Assembly (NCBI GenBank): GCA_023136155.1
Contig: JAGLRT010000022.1
Coordinates: 1-18,425 of the forward strand
DNA length: 18,425 bases
Direction: 5' to 3'
Source of the DNA: Methanosarcinales archaeon
GTDB lineage: Archaea; Halobacteriota; Methanosarcinia; Methanosarcinales; Methanocomedenaceae
A model generated the notes under the pieces. The model had not been told where the DNA came from. It saw only the letters and a program-made list of their open reading frames with translations, and ran no database searches. Made by a program: the position numbers and the translations under genes. Below are positions 1 to 6,119 of this stretch, one piece after another (the stretch's first letter is position 1; every line of letters starts with the position of its first letter).

Positions 1-2
1 CT

Positions 3-140
3 ATCATGGAAGTGTTGGGCATGGCCGGGAAGTTGTTGAGAAATATATCGCCGGACAAGACCGAAAATCGTAATGCTAAGTGCTATAAACAGGCCTTGGA
101 CTTATGTCCGGGGTATAGTGACGCGTGCCTTGAAGCATAA
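3..140 (+). CDS. TPR-like protein, C-terminal fragment (runs in from left edge)
   Basis: This frame is open from the left edge to a TAA at 138-140. The last 22 residues (NAKCYKQALDLCPGYSDACL and on) have the spacing of a tetratricopeptide repeat helix pair: A..CY..AL.L.P.YSDA. An ATG lies at 6 but no ribosome binding site can be judged at the edge. The fragment stops where a TPR protein would normally continue into another helix, so it may be the true C-terminus or a broken gene. Another frame is also open over the first 70 bases, so a frameshift is possible. The TPR reading is an inference from one repeat only. Confidence 0.35.
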   Translation: MMEVLGMAGKLLRNISPDKTENRNAKCYKQALDLCPGYSDACLEA

Positions 141-394
141 AAGATGGCAATATCCAAATTTCAAGTATTTATCGAAATGTTAATAGTTCAGTAAATTTAT
201 CAATACACATTAAAAATAACATCGTTAAGATTGAGGAAAAATTGTATTCACTTCAAAAATCAGGGTAAAATGAATATTTGGATTATCTAAATAAAGTGCT
301 TAAGCATGTTTTCGATTTCAAAAAGGAGTCAGTTACCCTTAGATTTGAAGTGGATACGAAAAATTGCCTATTGGAAAAAGGAGAAAATGTGTAA
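134..394 (+). pseudogene. Decayed ORF in frame with and abutting the HD gene
   Basis: The frame reads through as plausible protein from 134 to a TAA at 266-268, then again from 269 to a TAA at 392-394. The second TAA directly abuts the ATG of the next gene (TAAATG). The first part includes SVNLSIHIKNNIVKIEEKLY; the second is a charged stretch including LKHVFDFKKESVTLRFEVD. There is no ATG with a ribosome binding site for either piece in this frame. The simplest reading is the 3' end of a gene broken by a nonsense mutation, formerly coupled to the HD gene. I do not recognise the family. A 38-codon ORF starting at TTG 278 is an alternative. Confidence 0.4.
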
Positions 395-2203
395 ATGAAT
401 CTTGAAGAGGCATTATCAGCTACTCCATTTAAATCACGACTTGAAATTATCAAAAACAGTTCAGAAGAATTGTTTAAACAAGGATTATTACATCATAAAT
501 ATTTCACAATTCATGGAATTGATCACTCTCATGCAATAATCTCGATACTAAACGATTTAGTTGATGGAATTGAATCTACTTATGAGCTAACTAAACATGA
601 AATATTTTATTTGTTAGCATCTGTATATTTGCATGATGTGGGTATGGAAATTCCTAATCCCGATGATGAAGATACAGCAAAGGCGATTAGTACAAATGAA
701 ATGCCTTTTACAAAAGAAGATGTGATTAGAAAAGAGCACCATATAAGAAGTGGGAAATATGTAATTGACCATGCAGACATCTTGAGTTTAGATCCCCATG
801 AATCAGTATGTGTTAGATTAATTTGTGAAGGGCACCGTAGTGTTAATCTTGAATCTGAAGATTATGATGATAAAATTGTCGTTACTGAAACTATAAGAGT
901 TCGATTTCTAGCTACACTGTTAAGATTTTCAGACGAATTGAATATATCTTACAAAAGAGCGCCGATTAAAATTTTAGAAATTTTACAAGAAGAGATGCCT
1001 GATGATTCACTTTTACAATGGCTTAAACATTATTATACAAGTGGGGTGGAAATTTCAGTCTATTCCATTATTAAAAGGGGAAGAATAACAAAAATAAAAA
1101 TTGATTTTCAATATCCTGATCGCGAACAAGGAACGAAAGTAGGAGAAATGATCTTTGAACCAATTCAAGAGTCGTTTAATGAGGTAAAAATAATTTTTTT
1201 ACAAAATGGACTGAATGTAGAATTACAGCATCCACATCTTTCATTAAATAAAATATTTGTAAAGATTCCAGACCATATTTCAGAAAAATTTTTTAAATCA
1301 AAACAGACAGCCCCCTCAACATTGCTTGATACAAAAAAATATGATGATAAAGACAAAAATGTTCCTCAGATGAAACAACATGAAGTGGATTTATCAAATT
1401 TGGCAGAGGCCGTTGAAGAAATCGGGACATATTATGAGATTGTAGGCGCTACTAATGCTTCCAATTTAACTTCATTATATGCTACATCTATTGATAGTCC
1501 ATCAATTTTATATTACGATTTAGAAGAGAATGTAGGAAATGAATCAATATTTATTCCAATATATCCTGATTTGACCATACCAAAAGGAGAATTAATTTAT
1601 ACTACAGAATCTTGGAGGGAAAATATTGCATTTGGTGGGGATAAATATACTATAATAGATCGAAATGCAACCAATTGGATTATTGCTAGAAAACTTATTG
1701 ATGAAATTGAAGAAAATTCTCACCTTTTAAGAGTTGGTGAAACTATCATTCTGCTAAATGGCTGGAGTATTACAGTTTTAGAGGTCAATGTAGAAGATGA
1801 AATGGCATGGTTATCACTTAATAAAGACGGGGAGGAAGTCAACAATCAAGTCGTGCGTGAGGGGGAGGACTTCATATATACCTTAGATCTTGATGTACCA
1901 AGTAAAACTAAAGTCTTGAATTTTACTTTGGAAACAGTTTTCGCAGGTATGAACACCACTCTTGTGAAAATCAATAGTATAAATCTCATATCAACAGATA
2001 CTTTGAAAATTAATAATAACAATACTGATTTAATTGATGGCTATATTATAAAAATCCAACATAACCAGATTATCGTAAAAAACAATACTGATATAAGACT
2101 TTTAATAGGCAATATAACAAATATTATCGGCAATTTCTTTACAGTAAGAGTCAATGAAGCTGGTAATGGTGTTGCATTAGTTAAGCAAATAGTCCTTCAA
2201 TAA
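395..2203 (+). CDS. HD-domain hydrolase fused to S-layer (DUF1608-type) domain
   Basis: The protein has 602 residues. Residues 30-185 form an HD-type metal phosphohydrolase module. Candidate ligands are H40 and H44 (THGIDH type), H80-D81 (LHDVG), H115/H116, H147 (EGHR) and D180 (RFSDELN). The pattern resembles HD domains seen in nucleotide-signalling and conflict proteins (the HD-CE type, from memory). Residues 190-290 look like an alpha/beta extension and 300-335 a polar linker. Residues 345-545 match the Methanosarcina S-layer domain (PF07752/DUF1608): YYDLEENVGNE (373-383), GELIYTT (398-404), AWLSLNKDGEEVNNQVV (471-487) and VFAGMNTTLVKI (515-526). There is no signal peptide and no C-terminal anchor helix, so the S-layer fold should lie in the cytoplasm. 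AGGAG at 379-383 lies 11 nt before the ATG. The gene is more AT-rich than its downstream neighbours, suggesting transfer. Substrate and role are unknown; a defence or envelope-stress sensor is only a guess. Confidence 0.8.
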   Translation: MNLEEALSATPFKSRLEIIKNSSEELFKQGLLHHKYFTIHGIDHSHAIISILNDLVDGIESTYELTKHEIFYLLASVYLHDVGMEIPNPDDEDTAKAISTNEMPFTKEDVIRKEHHIRSGKYVIDHADILSLDPHESVCVRLICEGHRSVNLESEDYDDKIVVTETIRVRFLATLLRFSDELNISYKRAPIKILEILQEEMPDDSLLQWLKHYYTSGVEISVYSIIKRGRITKIKIDFQYPDREQGTKVGEMIFEPIQESFNEVKIIFLQNGLNVELQHPHLSLNKIFVKIPDHISEKFFKSKQTAPSTLLDTKKYDDKDKNVPQMKQHEVDLSNLAEAVEEIGTYYEIVGATNASNLTSLYATSIDSPSILYYDLEENVGNESIFIPIYPDLTIPKGELIYTTESWRENIAFGGDKYTIIDRNATNWIIARKLIDEIEENSHLLRVGETIILLNGWSITVLEVNVEDEMAWLSLNKDGEEVNNQVVREGEDFIYTLDLDVPSKTKVLNFTLETVFAGMNTTLVKINSINLISTDTLKINNNNTDLIDGYIIKIQHNQIIVKNNTDIRLLIGNITNIIGNFFTVRVNEAGNGVALVKQIVLQ

Positions 2204-2286
2204 TATTTATAATTTTAAATAATATGTTTTCTATTGCTTTGATTGCTAATTAATGTAATTATCAACACAAGTATTTTTCTATTACT

Positions 2287-2311
2287 AATTGTTTTTTAGG
2301 AAAAAGCAATT
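2287..2311 (+). terminator. Hairpin after the HD gene, possible terminator
   Basis: AATTGTTTTTT (2287-2297), loop AGG, and AAAAAGCAATT (2301-2311) form an 11-bp stem with one G-U pair. It lies 84 bp after the HD stop in a T-rich stretch. Archaeal termination depends mainly on T-runs, and the T6 run here and the T7 run near 2392 could serve. The structure is visible; the termination role is inference. Confidence 0.4.
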
Positions 2312-2330
2312 GGAAAATAAAATAACCCAC

Positions 2331-2368
2331 GAGCATCTTCCTTGATGCCTCGTTTTTCCAAAACGAGG
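2331..2368 (+). repeat. Hairpin with alternative upstream pairing, related to 4441-4477
   Basis: CCTCGTTTT (2348-2356), loop TCC, and AAAACGAGG (2360-2368) form a perfect 9-bp stem. Just upstream, GCATC (2333-2337) can pair with GATGC (2344-2348). The flanking GAG (2331-2333) and CTC (2349-2351 region) nearly extend that pairing, so the CCTC arm is contested by two partners. A closely similar hairpin lies at 4454-4477 upstream of trxB. It may be a dispersed palindrome or a regulatory RNA fold upstream of rfcS; no function is shown. Confidence 0.5.
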
Positions 2369-2533
2369 TTTGTGACTTAAAATCCAGTGTGTTTTTTTAC
2401 TCAGTCGGTTGATATAATCGAACTATCAAATAAGAAATGCATGATTTAATTCTAATTTGATGGTTTCATCATTATACAGCCATATTTTGAAAAACCTTAT
2501 CCCCATTAAACCCCATATACATCCATCCGATAA

Positions 2534-2549
2534 GGAGGTCGTCACAATA
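2534..2549 (+). promoter_or_regulatory. Ribosome binding site and ATA start of rfcS
   Basis: GGAGGT at 2534-2539 is a near-perfect archaeal Shine-Dalgarno. The conserved RfcS N-terminus (KEQIWIEKYRP) begins at ATA 2547-2549, seven bases after it. No ATG, GTG or TTG lies at the right spacing. The in-frame ATG at 2460 and TTG at 2457 would add about 30 non-conserved residues and have no visible binding site. Confidence 0.55.
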
Positions 2550-3506
2550 AAAGAACAGATCTGGATTGAAAAATACCGCCCCTTCAACCTGAAAGACATA
2601 GTCGGACAGGATGAGGTTATAAAACGCCTCCTGTCATACGTAAAATCAGGCAACCTGCCCCATCTTATGTTTTCGGGCCCGCCAGGCGTGGGCAAAACCG
2701 CTTCTGCCATCTCCATCGCAAAGGAAATGTTCGGTGACACCTGGACTAACAACTTCACTGAACTCAATGCCAGCGATGAGAGAGGCATCGATGTTGTGCG
2801 AACCAAGATAAAGAACTTTGCCCGGACATCTCCACTTGGTGAAGCTGATTTCAAGATAATATTCCTGGACGAGGCAGATGCCCTAACTTCTGATGCCCAA
2901 AGCGCACTGCGGCGGACAATGGAAAAATACACACATACCTGCCGGTTCATTCTTTCATGCAACTATTCATCCAAGATAATAGAACCCATCCAGTCAAGAT
3001 GTGCAGTATACAGGTTCGCCCCTATATCCCAGGAAGCCATACAGCAGCGTGTGTCCTACATAGCCAAAGAAGAAGGACTTGAGGTCACTGATGAAGGAAT
3101 GGAAGCCATCAAATATGTATCGCAAGGTGATATGAGGAAAGCCATAAATTCACTTCAGGCTGCCGGTTTGCTGGAAAATAAAGTAGATATGGATGCCATA
3201 TACCAGATAACTGCCACAGCCAGGCCCGAAGAGATCGGTGAACTCATTGACCTGTCACTGGCCGGGGACTTCCTTGGTGCCCGCAAACAACTGGATACCC
3301 TGCTTATCAACCAGGGCCTTTCAGGCGAGGACATAATTGTCCAGCTGCACAGGACAATGTTCGACAAGACCATCCCTGATATCCTGAAAGTTAAGTTAAT
3401 GGACCGTATTGGCGAGATTGATTTCAGGCTGACCGAAGGCGCTAATGAGCGGATACAGTTAGAAGCATTGCTTGCTTATTTCGTACTGGCCGGAAAAGGG
3501 AAATGA
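2547..3506 (+). CDS. rfcS: Replication factor C small subunit (clamp loader)
   Basis: RfcS forms the RFC complex with RfcL and loads the PCNA sliding clamp onto primed DNA using ATP. Counted from the ATA at 2547 the protein is 319 residues, the usual size for archaeal RfcS. It shows IWIEKYRP at 5-12, Walker A GPPGVGKT at 44-51, the LNASDERG motif at 73-80, Walker B DEAD at 108-111, and the trans-acting SRC motif at 150-152. The C-terminal third is the collar domain with EGANERIQLEALLA near the end. If translation began at ATG 2460 the protein would carry a 29-residue extension that I do not recognise from the family. The start was chosen from homology and the GGAGGT motif. The gene overlaps the next one by ATGA, so the two are probably co-translated. 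Confidence 0.93.
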   Translation: MKEQIWIEKYRPFNLKDIVGQDEVIKRLLSYVKSGNLPHLMFSGPPGVGKTASAISIAKEMFGDTWTNNFTELNASDERGIDVVRTKIKNFARTSPLGEADFKIIFLDEADALTSDAQSALRRTMEKYTHTCRFILSCNYSSKIIEPIQSRCAVYRFAPISQEAIQQRVSYIAKEEGLEVTDEGMEAIKYVSQGDMRKAINSLQAAGLLENKVDMDAIYQITATARPEEIGELIDLSLAGDFLGARKQLDTLLINQGLSGEDIIVQLHRTMFDKTIPDILKVKLMDRIGEIDFRLTEGANERIQLEALLAYFVLAGKGK

Positions 3507-4021
3507 CAGTTAGCGCCACCATTGCCGGTTTCATTTCGTGGATACCACAATGGGCGGCTACGATTATCATTGGTATGCTACCTGTATCTGAACTTAGGGG
3601 TGCCATACCCCTTGCATTGGCCCCGGTTGAGGTTGGGGGATTCGGAATGTCTGCCCCTGAAGCATATTTCCTGGCCGTGCTCGGCAATATGATTCCCGTT
3701 ATTCCGCTGTTATTGTTCCTTGAACCGGTGTCGACCTTTCTGAGGCGATGGAGTATTTTTGATATATTTTTCACATGGTTGTTCACCAGGACTCACCATA
3801 ACCACAGTGAAAGATTTGAAAAATACGGAACATTGGCACTTACCTTATTTGTAGCAATGCCACTGCCGGTCACCGGTGCATGGACCGGGTGCGCTGCAGC
3901 ATTCGTGTTTGGTATTAAGTTCAGGCACGCTTTACCTGCTATCTTTGTCGGCGTACTAATAGCTGGGGTGGTAGTGACCATACTCACGCTAACAGGTATC
4001 AGCATATTTGAATTGTTCTGA
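3503..4021 (+). CDS. Small multi-drug export family membrane protein (COG2426)
   Basis: This is a 172-residue hydrophobic protein of the Sm_multidrug_ex family (PF06695/COG2426). Family hallmarks visible are the early PVSELRGAIPLAL segment (27-39), an internal RFEKYGTLAL motif (around 103-112), and a second hydrophobic half with PLPVTGAWTG (121-130). Four to five membrane segments can be drawn. The 'multidrug export' name rests on thin evidence in the literature, and its real substrate is unknown. The ATG overlaps the rfcS stop codon by 4 bp, with AAGGGA just upstream, so it is translationally coupled to rfcS. Nothing in the sequence links the two functions. Confidence 0.82.
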   Translation: MTVSATIAGFISWIPQWAATIIIGMLPVSELRGAIPLALAPVEVGGFGMSAPEAYFLAVLGNMIPVIPLLLFLEPVSTFLRRWSIFDIFFTWLFTRTHHNHSERFEKYGTLALTLFVAMPLPVTGAWTGCAAAFVFGIKFRHALPAIFVGVLIAGVVVTILTLTGISIFELF

Positions 4022-4064
4022 TACAAATCATATCGCAATCAATTTGTGTGACCATTGACATCTA

Positions 4065-4268
4065 TTGTATGTTAAGATTTTAGCAGATAGCATACTGTCC
4101 ATGCCTGAACATGATTTGTTCGACATACATGACGTTTCAATTGAACTGTCACAACAGGCCAGGATACATAATTCAGTGTCATGTTCAAAGTGCAGGGAGC
4201 CTGTGATGGAAACAAAGGTCATGAAAATGGGTGGAAAACATTACTTAATAATTCCATGTTTCAATTAA
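4065..4268 (+). pseudogene. Formylmethanofuran dehydrogenase subunit E, C-terminal remnant
   Basis: Sixty-seven codons from TTG 4065 match the end of FmdE: ILSMPEHDLFDIHDVSIEL (10-28), then a zinc-ribbon tail CSKCREPVMETK (40-51). An intact FmdE would begin with its catalytic-like N-terminal domain, which is absent; an in-frame TGA at 4056-4058 cuts the frame off. The normal CxxC...CIPC zinc site is broken because only the last Cys (C65) of the second pair remains, with Ile where its partner should be. No ribosome binding site is seen. The piece is best read as a decayed fragment, though a small expressed protein cannot be excluded. FmdE belongs to the first step of CO2 reduction in methanogenesis, which fits the host type. 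Confidence 0.65.
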
Positions 4269-4291
4269 TTGTGACAAAAGTATAATGAAGT

Positions 4292-4308
4292 GAAAGGGAA
4301 ATATATAC
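4292..4308 (+). promoter_or_regulatory. Archaeal promoter (BRE plus TATA box)
   Basis: A purine-rich BRE-like GAAAGGG directly precedes AAATATATA (4299-4307). Transcription would start near 4330, giving trxB a leader of about 240 nt that includes the repeat and hairpins described below. It could instead drive a separate non-coding RNA. Confidence 0.5.
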
Positions 4309-4333
4309 GTTATCGGTTAAGAGAAAAAATGGG

Positions 4334-4410
4334 ATAGAACACGGATTGAACGGATGACACTGATTCGCACGGATAAAAAAATAGATTCGTGAAAATCCGT
4401 ATAATCAGTG
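4334..4410 (+). repeat. Dispersed palindromic repeat built on ACGGAT units
   Basis: The stretch carries repeated ACGGAT/ACTGAT units. CACTGATTCGCACGGAT (4358-4374) is inverted as ATCCGTATAATCAGTG (4395-4410), differing by a 3-versus-2-base middle. Sequences of this ACACGGATT type are scattered in many bacterial and archaeal genomes as short palindromic non-coding repeats. No coding potential is visible. A mobile (MITE-like) origin is possible. Confidence 0.6.
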
Positions 4411-4440
4411 CTATATGTGTTCGAATTAGACAAAATTGGA

Positions 4441-4477
4441 GATGCATAAAAACGCATCGTTTTTTAGAAAACGATGC
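4441..4477 (+). repeat. 10-bp hairpin with competing upstream arm
   Basis: GCATCGTTTT (4454-4463), loop TTAG, and AAAACGATGC (4468-4477) form a perfect 10-bp stem. GATGC at 4441-4445 can pair with the same GCATC arm, giving a mutually exclusive fold. The stem is nearly the same as that at 2348-2368, with an A-T pair in place of a C-G pair. Confidence 0.55.
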
Positions 4478-4573
4478 CGGTTTAGCCAATCAATCTCCTT
4501 AACCGGTGACTGATGTAGGGGGATATAGACCCCTCACTATTGTTCCAGGATAAATGATATTGGATGTATTACT
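4478..4573 (+). other. Rest of the trxB leader, small inverted repeats
   Basis: CGGTT (4478-4482) can pair with AACCG (4501-4505), and GGGG (4519-4522) with CCCC (4530-4533). GTGA (4506-4509) and TCAC (4534-4537) flank the second pair. No clear Shine-Dalgarno precedes trxB; GGATG at 4562-4566 is the only candidate. I do not recognise a known riboswitch. Confidence 0.3.
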
Positions 4574-5482
4574 ATGGTATATGATGTAATTATAATCGGC
4601 GGCGGTCCTGCAGGACTTTCAGCAGGCATATATGCCAAACGCGCAATGATGAATACCCTGCTTATTGAAAAACTGGGAGTAGGCGGGCAGATAATGAAGA
4701 CCCATCTGATTGAGAACTATCCTGGCTTCCCTGAGGTCAGTGGTATGGATCTGATGCAGAAGATGGAAGAGCATGTGAAAAAGTTCAATCTTGATATCAA
4801 GTTTACTGATGTACTGCAAATCAAAGATGGGGATGACGTCAAAACTGTAGTTACTTCTGAGGGTGAGTTCGAGACCAAATCCGTTATTATTGCCACAGGC
4901 ACCAATCCTAAGAAACTGGGTGTACCCGGTGAAGCAAAATTCACAGGGAGAGGCGTATCCACGTGCGCTACATGCGACGGTTTCTTCTTCACAGGTAAAG
5001 ACGTGATACTGGTAGGCGGCGGCGACAGCGCCATTGTTGAAGCTATTTTCCTTACCAAAATGGTCAACAAGGTTTATGTCATCCATCGCAGGGATGAACT
5101 GAGGGCTGAAAAAATAAATCAGGAAAGGGCATTTAAGAACCCGAAGATAGAATTTGTCTGGAACTCTAACTTGCAGTCCATTGAAGGTACTGACACTGTT
5201 GAAAATGTAGTAGTAAAGAACAAGCTCACAGAAGAGACCACAGAGATACAGGCAGGGGGCGTGTTCATGTATGTAGGTATTGAGCCTGGTACTGATTTCA
5301 TATATGCCGACAAGGATGAAAATGGTTTCCTCATTACCGGCACTGACCTGTCTACTTCCATACCAGGTATCTTTGCAGCCGGAGACTGCCGCACCACACT
5401 GTTGCGCCAGGTAGCCACGGCTGTGGGTGACGGTGCACTGGCTGCGGTGTCGGCTGAGCGCTATATTGCACACTTTGAATGA
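4574..5482 (+). CDS. trxB: Thioredoxin reductase (FAD, CxxC)
   Basis: This 302-residue flavoprotein moves electrons from a reduced pyridine nucleotide through FAD to a redox-active disulfide and on to thioredoxin. Visible features are the FAD Rossmann motif GGGPAG (9-14), the second FAD segment ATGT (107-110), the active-site CATC (131-134), the nucleotide-binding GGGDSA (148-153), HRRDELRAEK (171-180) of the type that contacts NADPH phosphate, and the closing FAD motif AAGDCR (near 280). Length is normal for the low-molecular-weight class. Some methanogen homologues use F420H2 rather than NADPH; the HRR motif favours NADPH but does not prove it. The stop lies one base before the nth start, so the two are probably in one operon. 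The leader is long and structured. Confidence 0.93.
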   Translation: MVYDVIIIGGGPAGLSAGIYAKRAMMNTLLIEKLGVGGQIMKTHLIENYPGFPEVSGMDLMQKMEEHVKKFNLDIKFTDVLQIKDGDDVKTVVTSEGEFETKSVIIATGTNPKKLGVPGEAKFTGRGVSTCATCDGFFFTGKDVILVGGGDSAIVEAIFLTKMVNKVYVIHRRDELRAEKINQERAFKNPKIEFVWNSNLQSIEGTDTVENVVVKNKLTEETTEIQAGGVFMYVGIEPGTDFIYADKDENGFLITGTDLSTSIPGIFAAGDCRTTLLRQVATAVGDGALAAVSAERYIAHFE

Positions 5483-5483
5483 T

Positions 5484-6119
5484 ATGAAACAGCAAAACCG
5501 GGTGCTTGAGATAATCAGGTTGCTCAAGGCAGAATATCCAATCTCCAGGACTGCACTGAAATTTAAGGCACCCTGGCAATTACTGATTGCCACCATCCTC
5601 TCTGCCCAATGTACTGACAAGAGAGTGAACCTGGTGACGGAAAAACTTTTCAGGAAATACTCAAGCCTGGAAGATATTGCTGGTGCCGACATTGCCGAAC
5701 TGGAGCAGGATATTAAATCCACAGGCTTTTACCGGCAGAAGGCAAAGAATATTTTAAACAGCAGCAAGATCCTGCACAATGATTTTGAAGGCGAAGTTCC
5801 AAACACCATGGAGGAACTCATCACATTACCTGGAGTGGCTCGAAAGACTGCTAATGTCGTACTGTCCAGTGCATACGGCATCACTGAAGGCATTGCAGTT
5901 GATACTCATGTCAAGCGGCTGTCCTTCAGGCTTGGACTGACCGAACATACCGACCCCAACAAGATTGAGCAGGACCTGATGGAACTTGCCCCGCGGGAGG
6001 AGTGGAACGACCTATCCATGAGGCTCATACTGCACGGGCGCAATGTGTGCAATTCCCGCAAACCGAAGCATGATAACTGCATACTGGAGCATCTTTGCCC
6101 AAAGAAGGGAAAAGAATGA
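5484..6119 (+). CDS. nth: Endonuclease III (DNA glycosylase/AP lyase)
   Basis: Endonuclease III removes oxidised pyrimidines and cleaves the abasic site. At 211 residues it is the same size as the E. coli enzyme. The helix-hairpin-helix LPGVARKTA (115-123) carries the catalytic Lys121, and VDTHVKR (139-145) carries Asp140, matching E. coli K120 and D138. The C-terminal Fe-S loop is odd: C189, then His196 where the second cysteine belongs, then C199 and C205, so the spacing C-x6-H-x2-C-x5-C is kept with His for Cys. The ATG at 5484 was chosen because it gives the standard length and follows the trxB stop (5480-5482) by one base; the frame stays open further upstream inside trxB. It overlaps the next gene by ATGA. 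Confidence 0.93.
   Translation: MKQQNRVLEIIRLLKAEYPISRTALKFKAPWQLLIATILSAQCTDKRVNLVTEKLFRKYSSLEDIAGADIAELEQDIKSTGFYRQKAKNILNSSKILHNDFEGEVPNTMEELITLPGVARKTANVVLSSAYGITEGIAVDTHVKRLSFRLGLTEHTDPNKIEQDLMELAPREEWNDLSMRLILHGRNVCNSRKPKHDNCILEHLCPKKGKE

Noticed and set aside
266..268. Readthrough of the in-frame TAA to extend the HD protein upstream
   Set aside because: A second TAA at 392-394 also intervenes and the HD gene has its own AGGAG and ATG, so a broken upstream gene is simpler.
2426..2962. 178-codon minus-strand open frame opposite rfcS
   Set aside because: The plus strand encodes unmistakable RfcS motifs here; the reverse translation has none.
4334..4410. Possible CRISPR repeat because of the repeated ACGGAT units
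   Set aside because: The units are short, unevenly spaced and palindromic, with no repeat-spacer pattern.
4619..5722. 367-codon open frame on the minus strand across trxB and nth
   Set aside because: It lies opposite two clear genes, is rich in Cys and His from reversed codons, has no recognisable motif and no good start site. It is a shadow.
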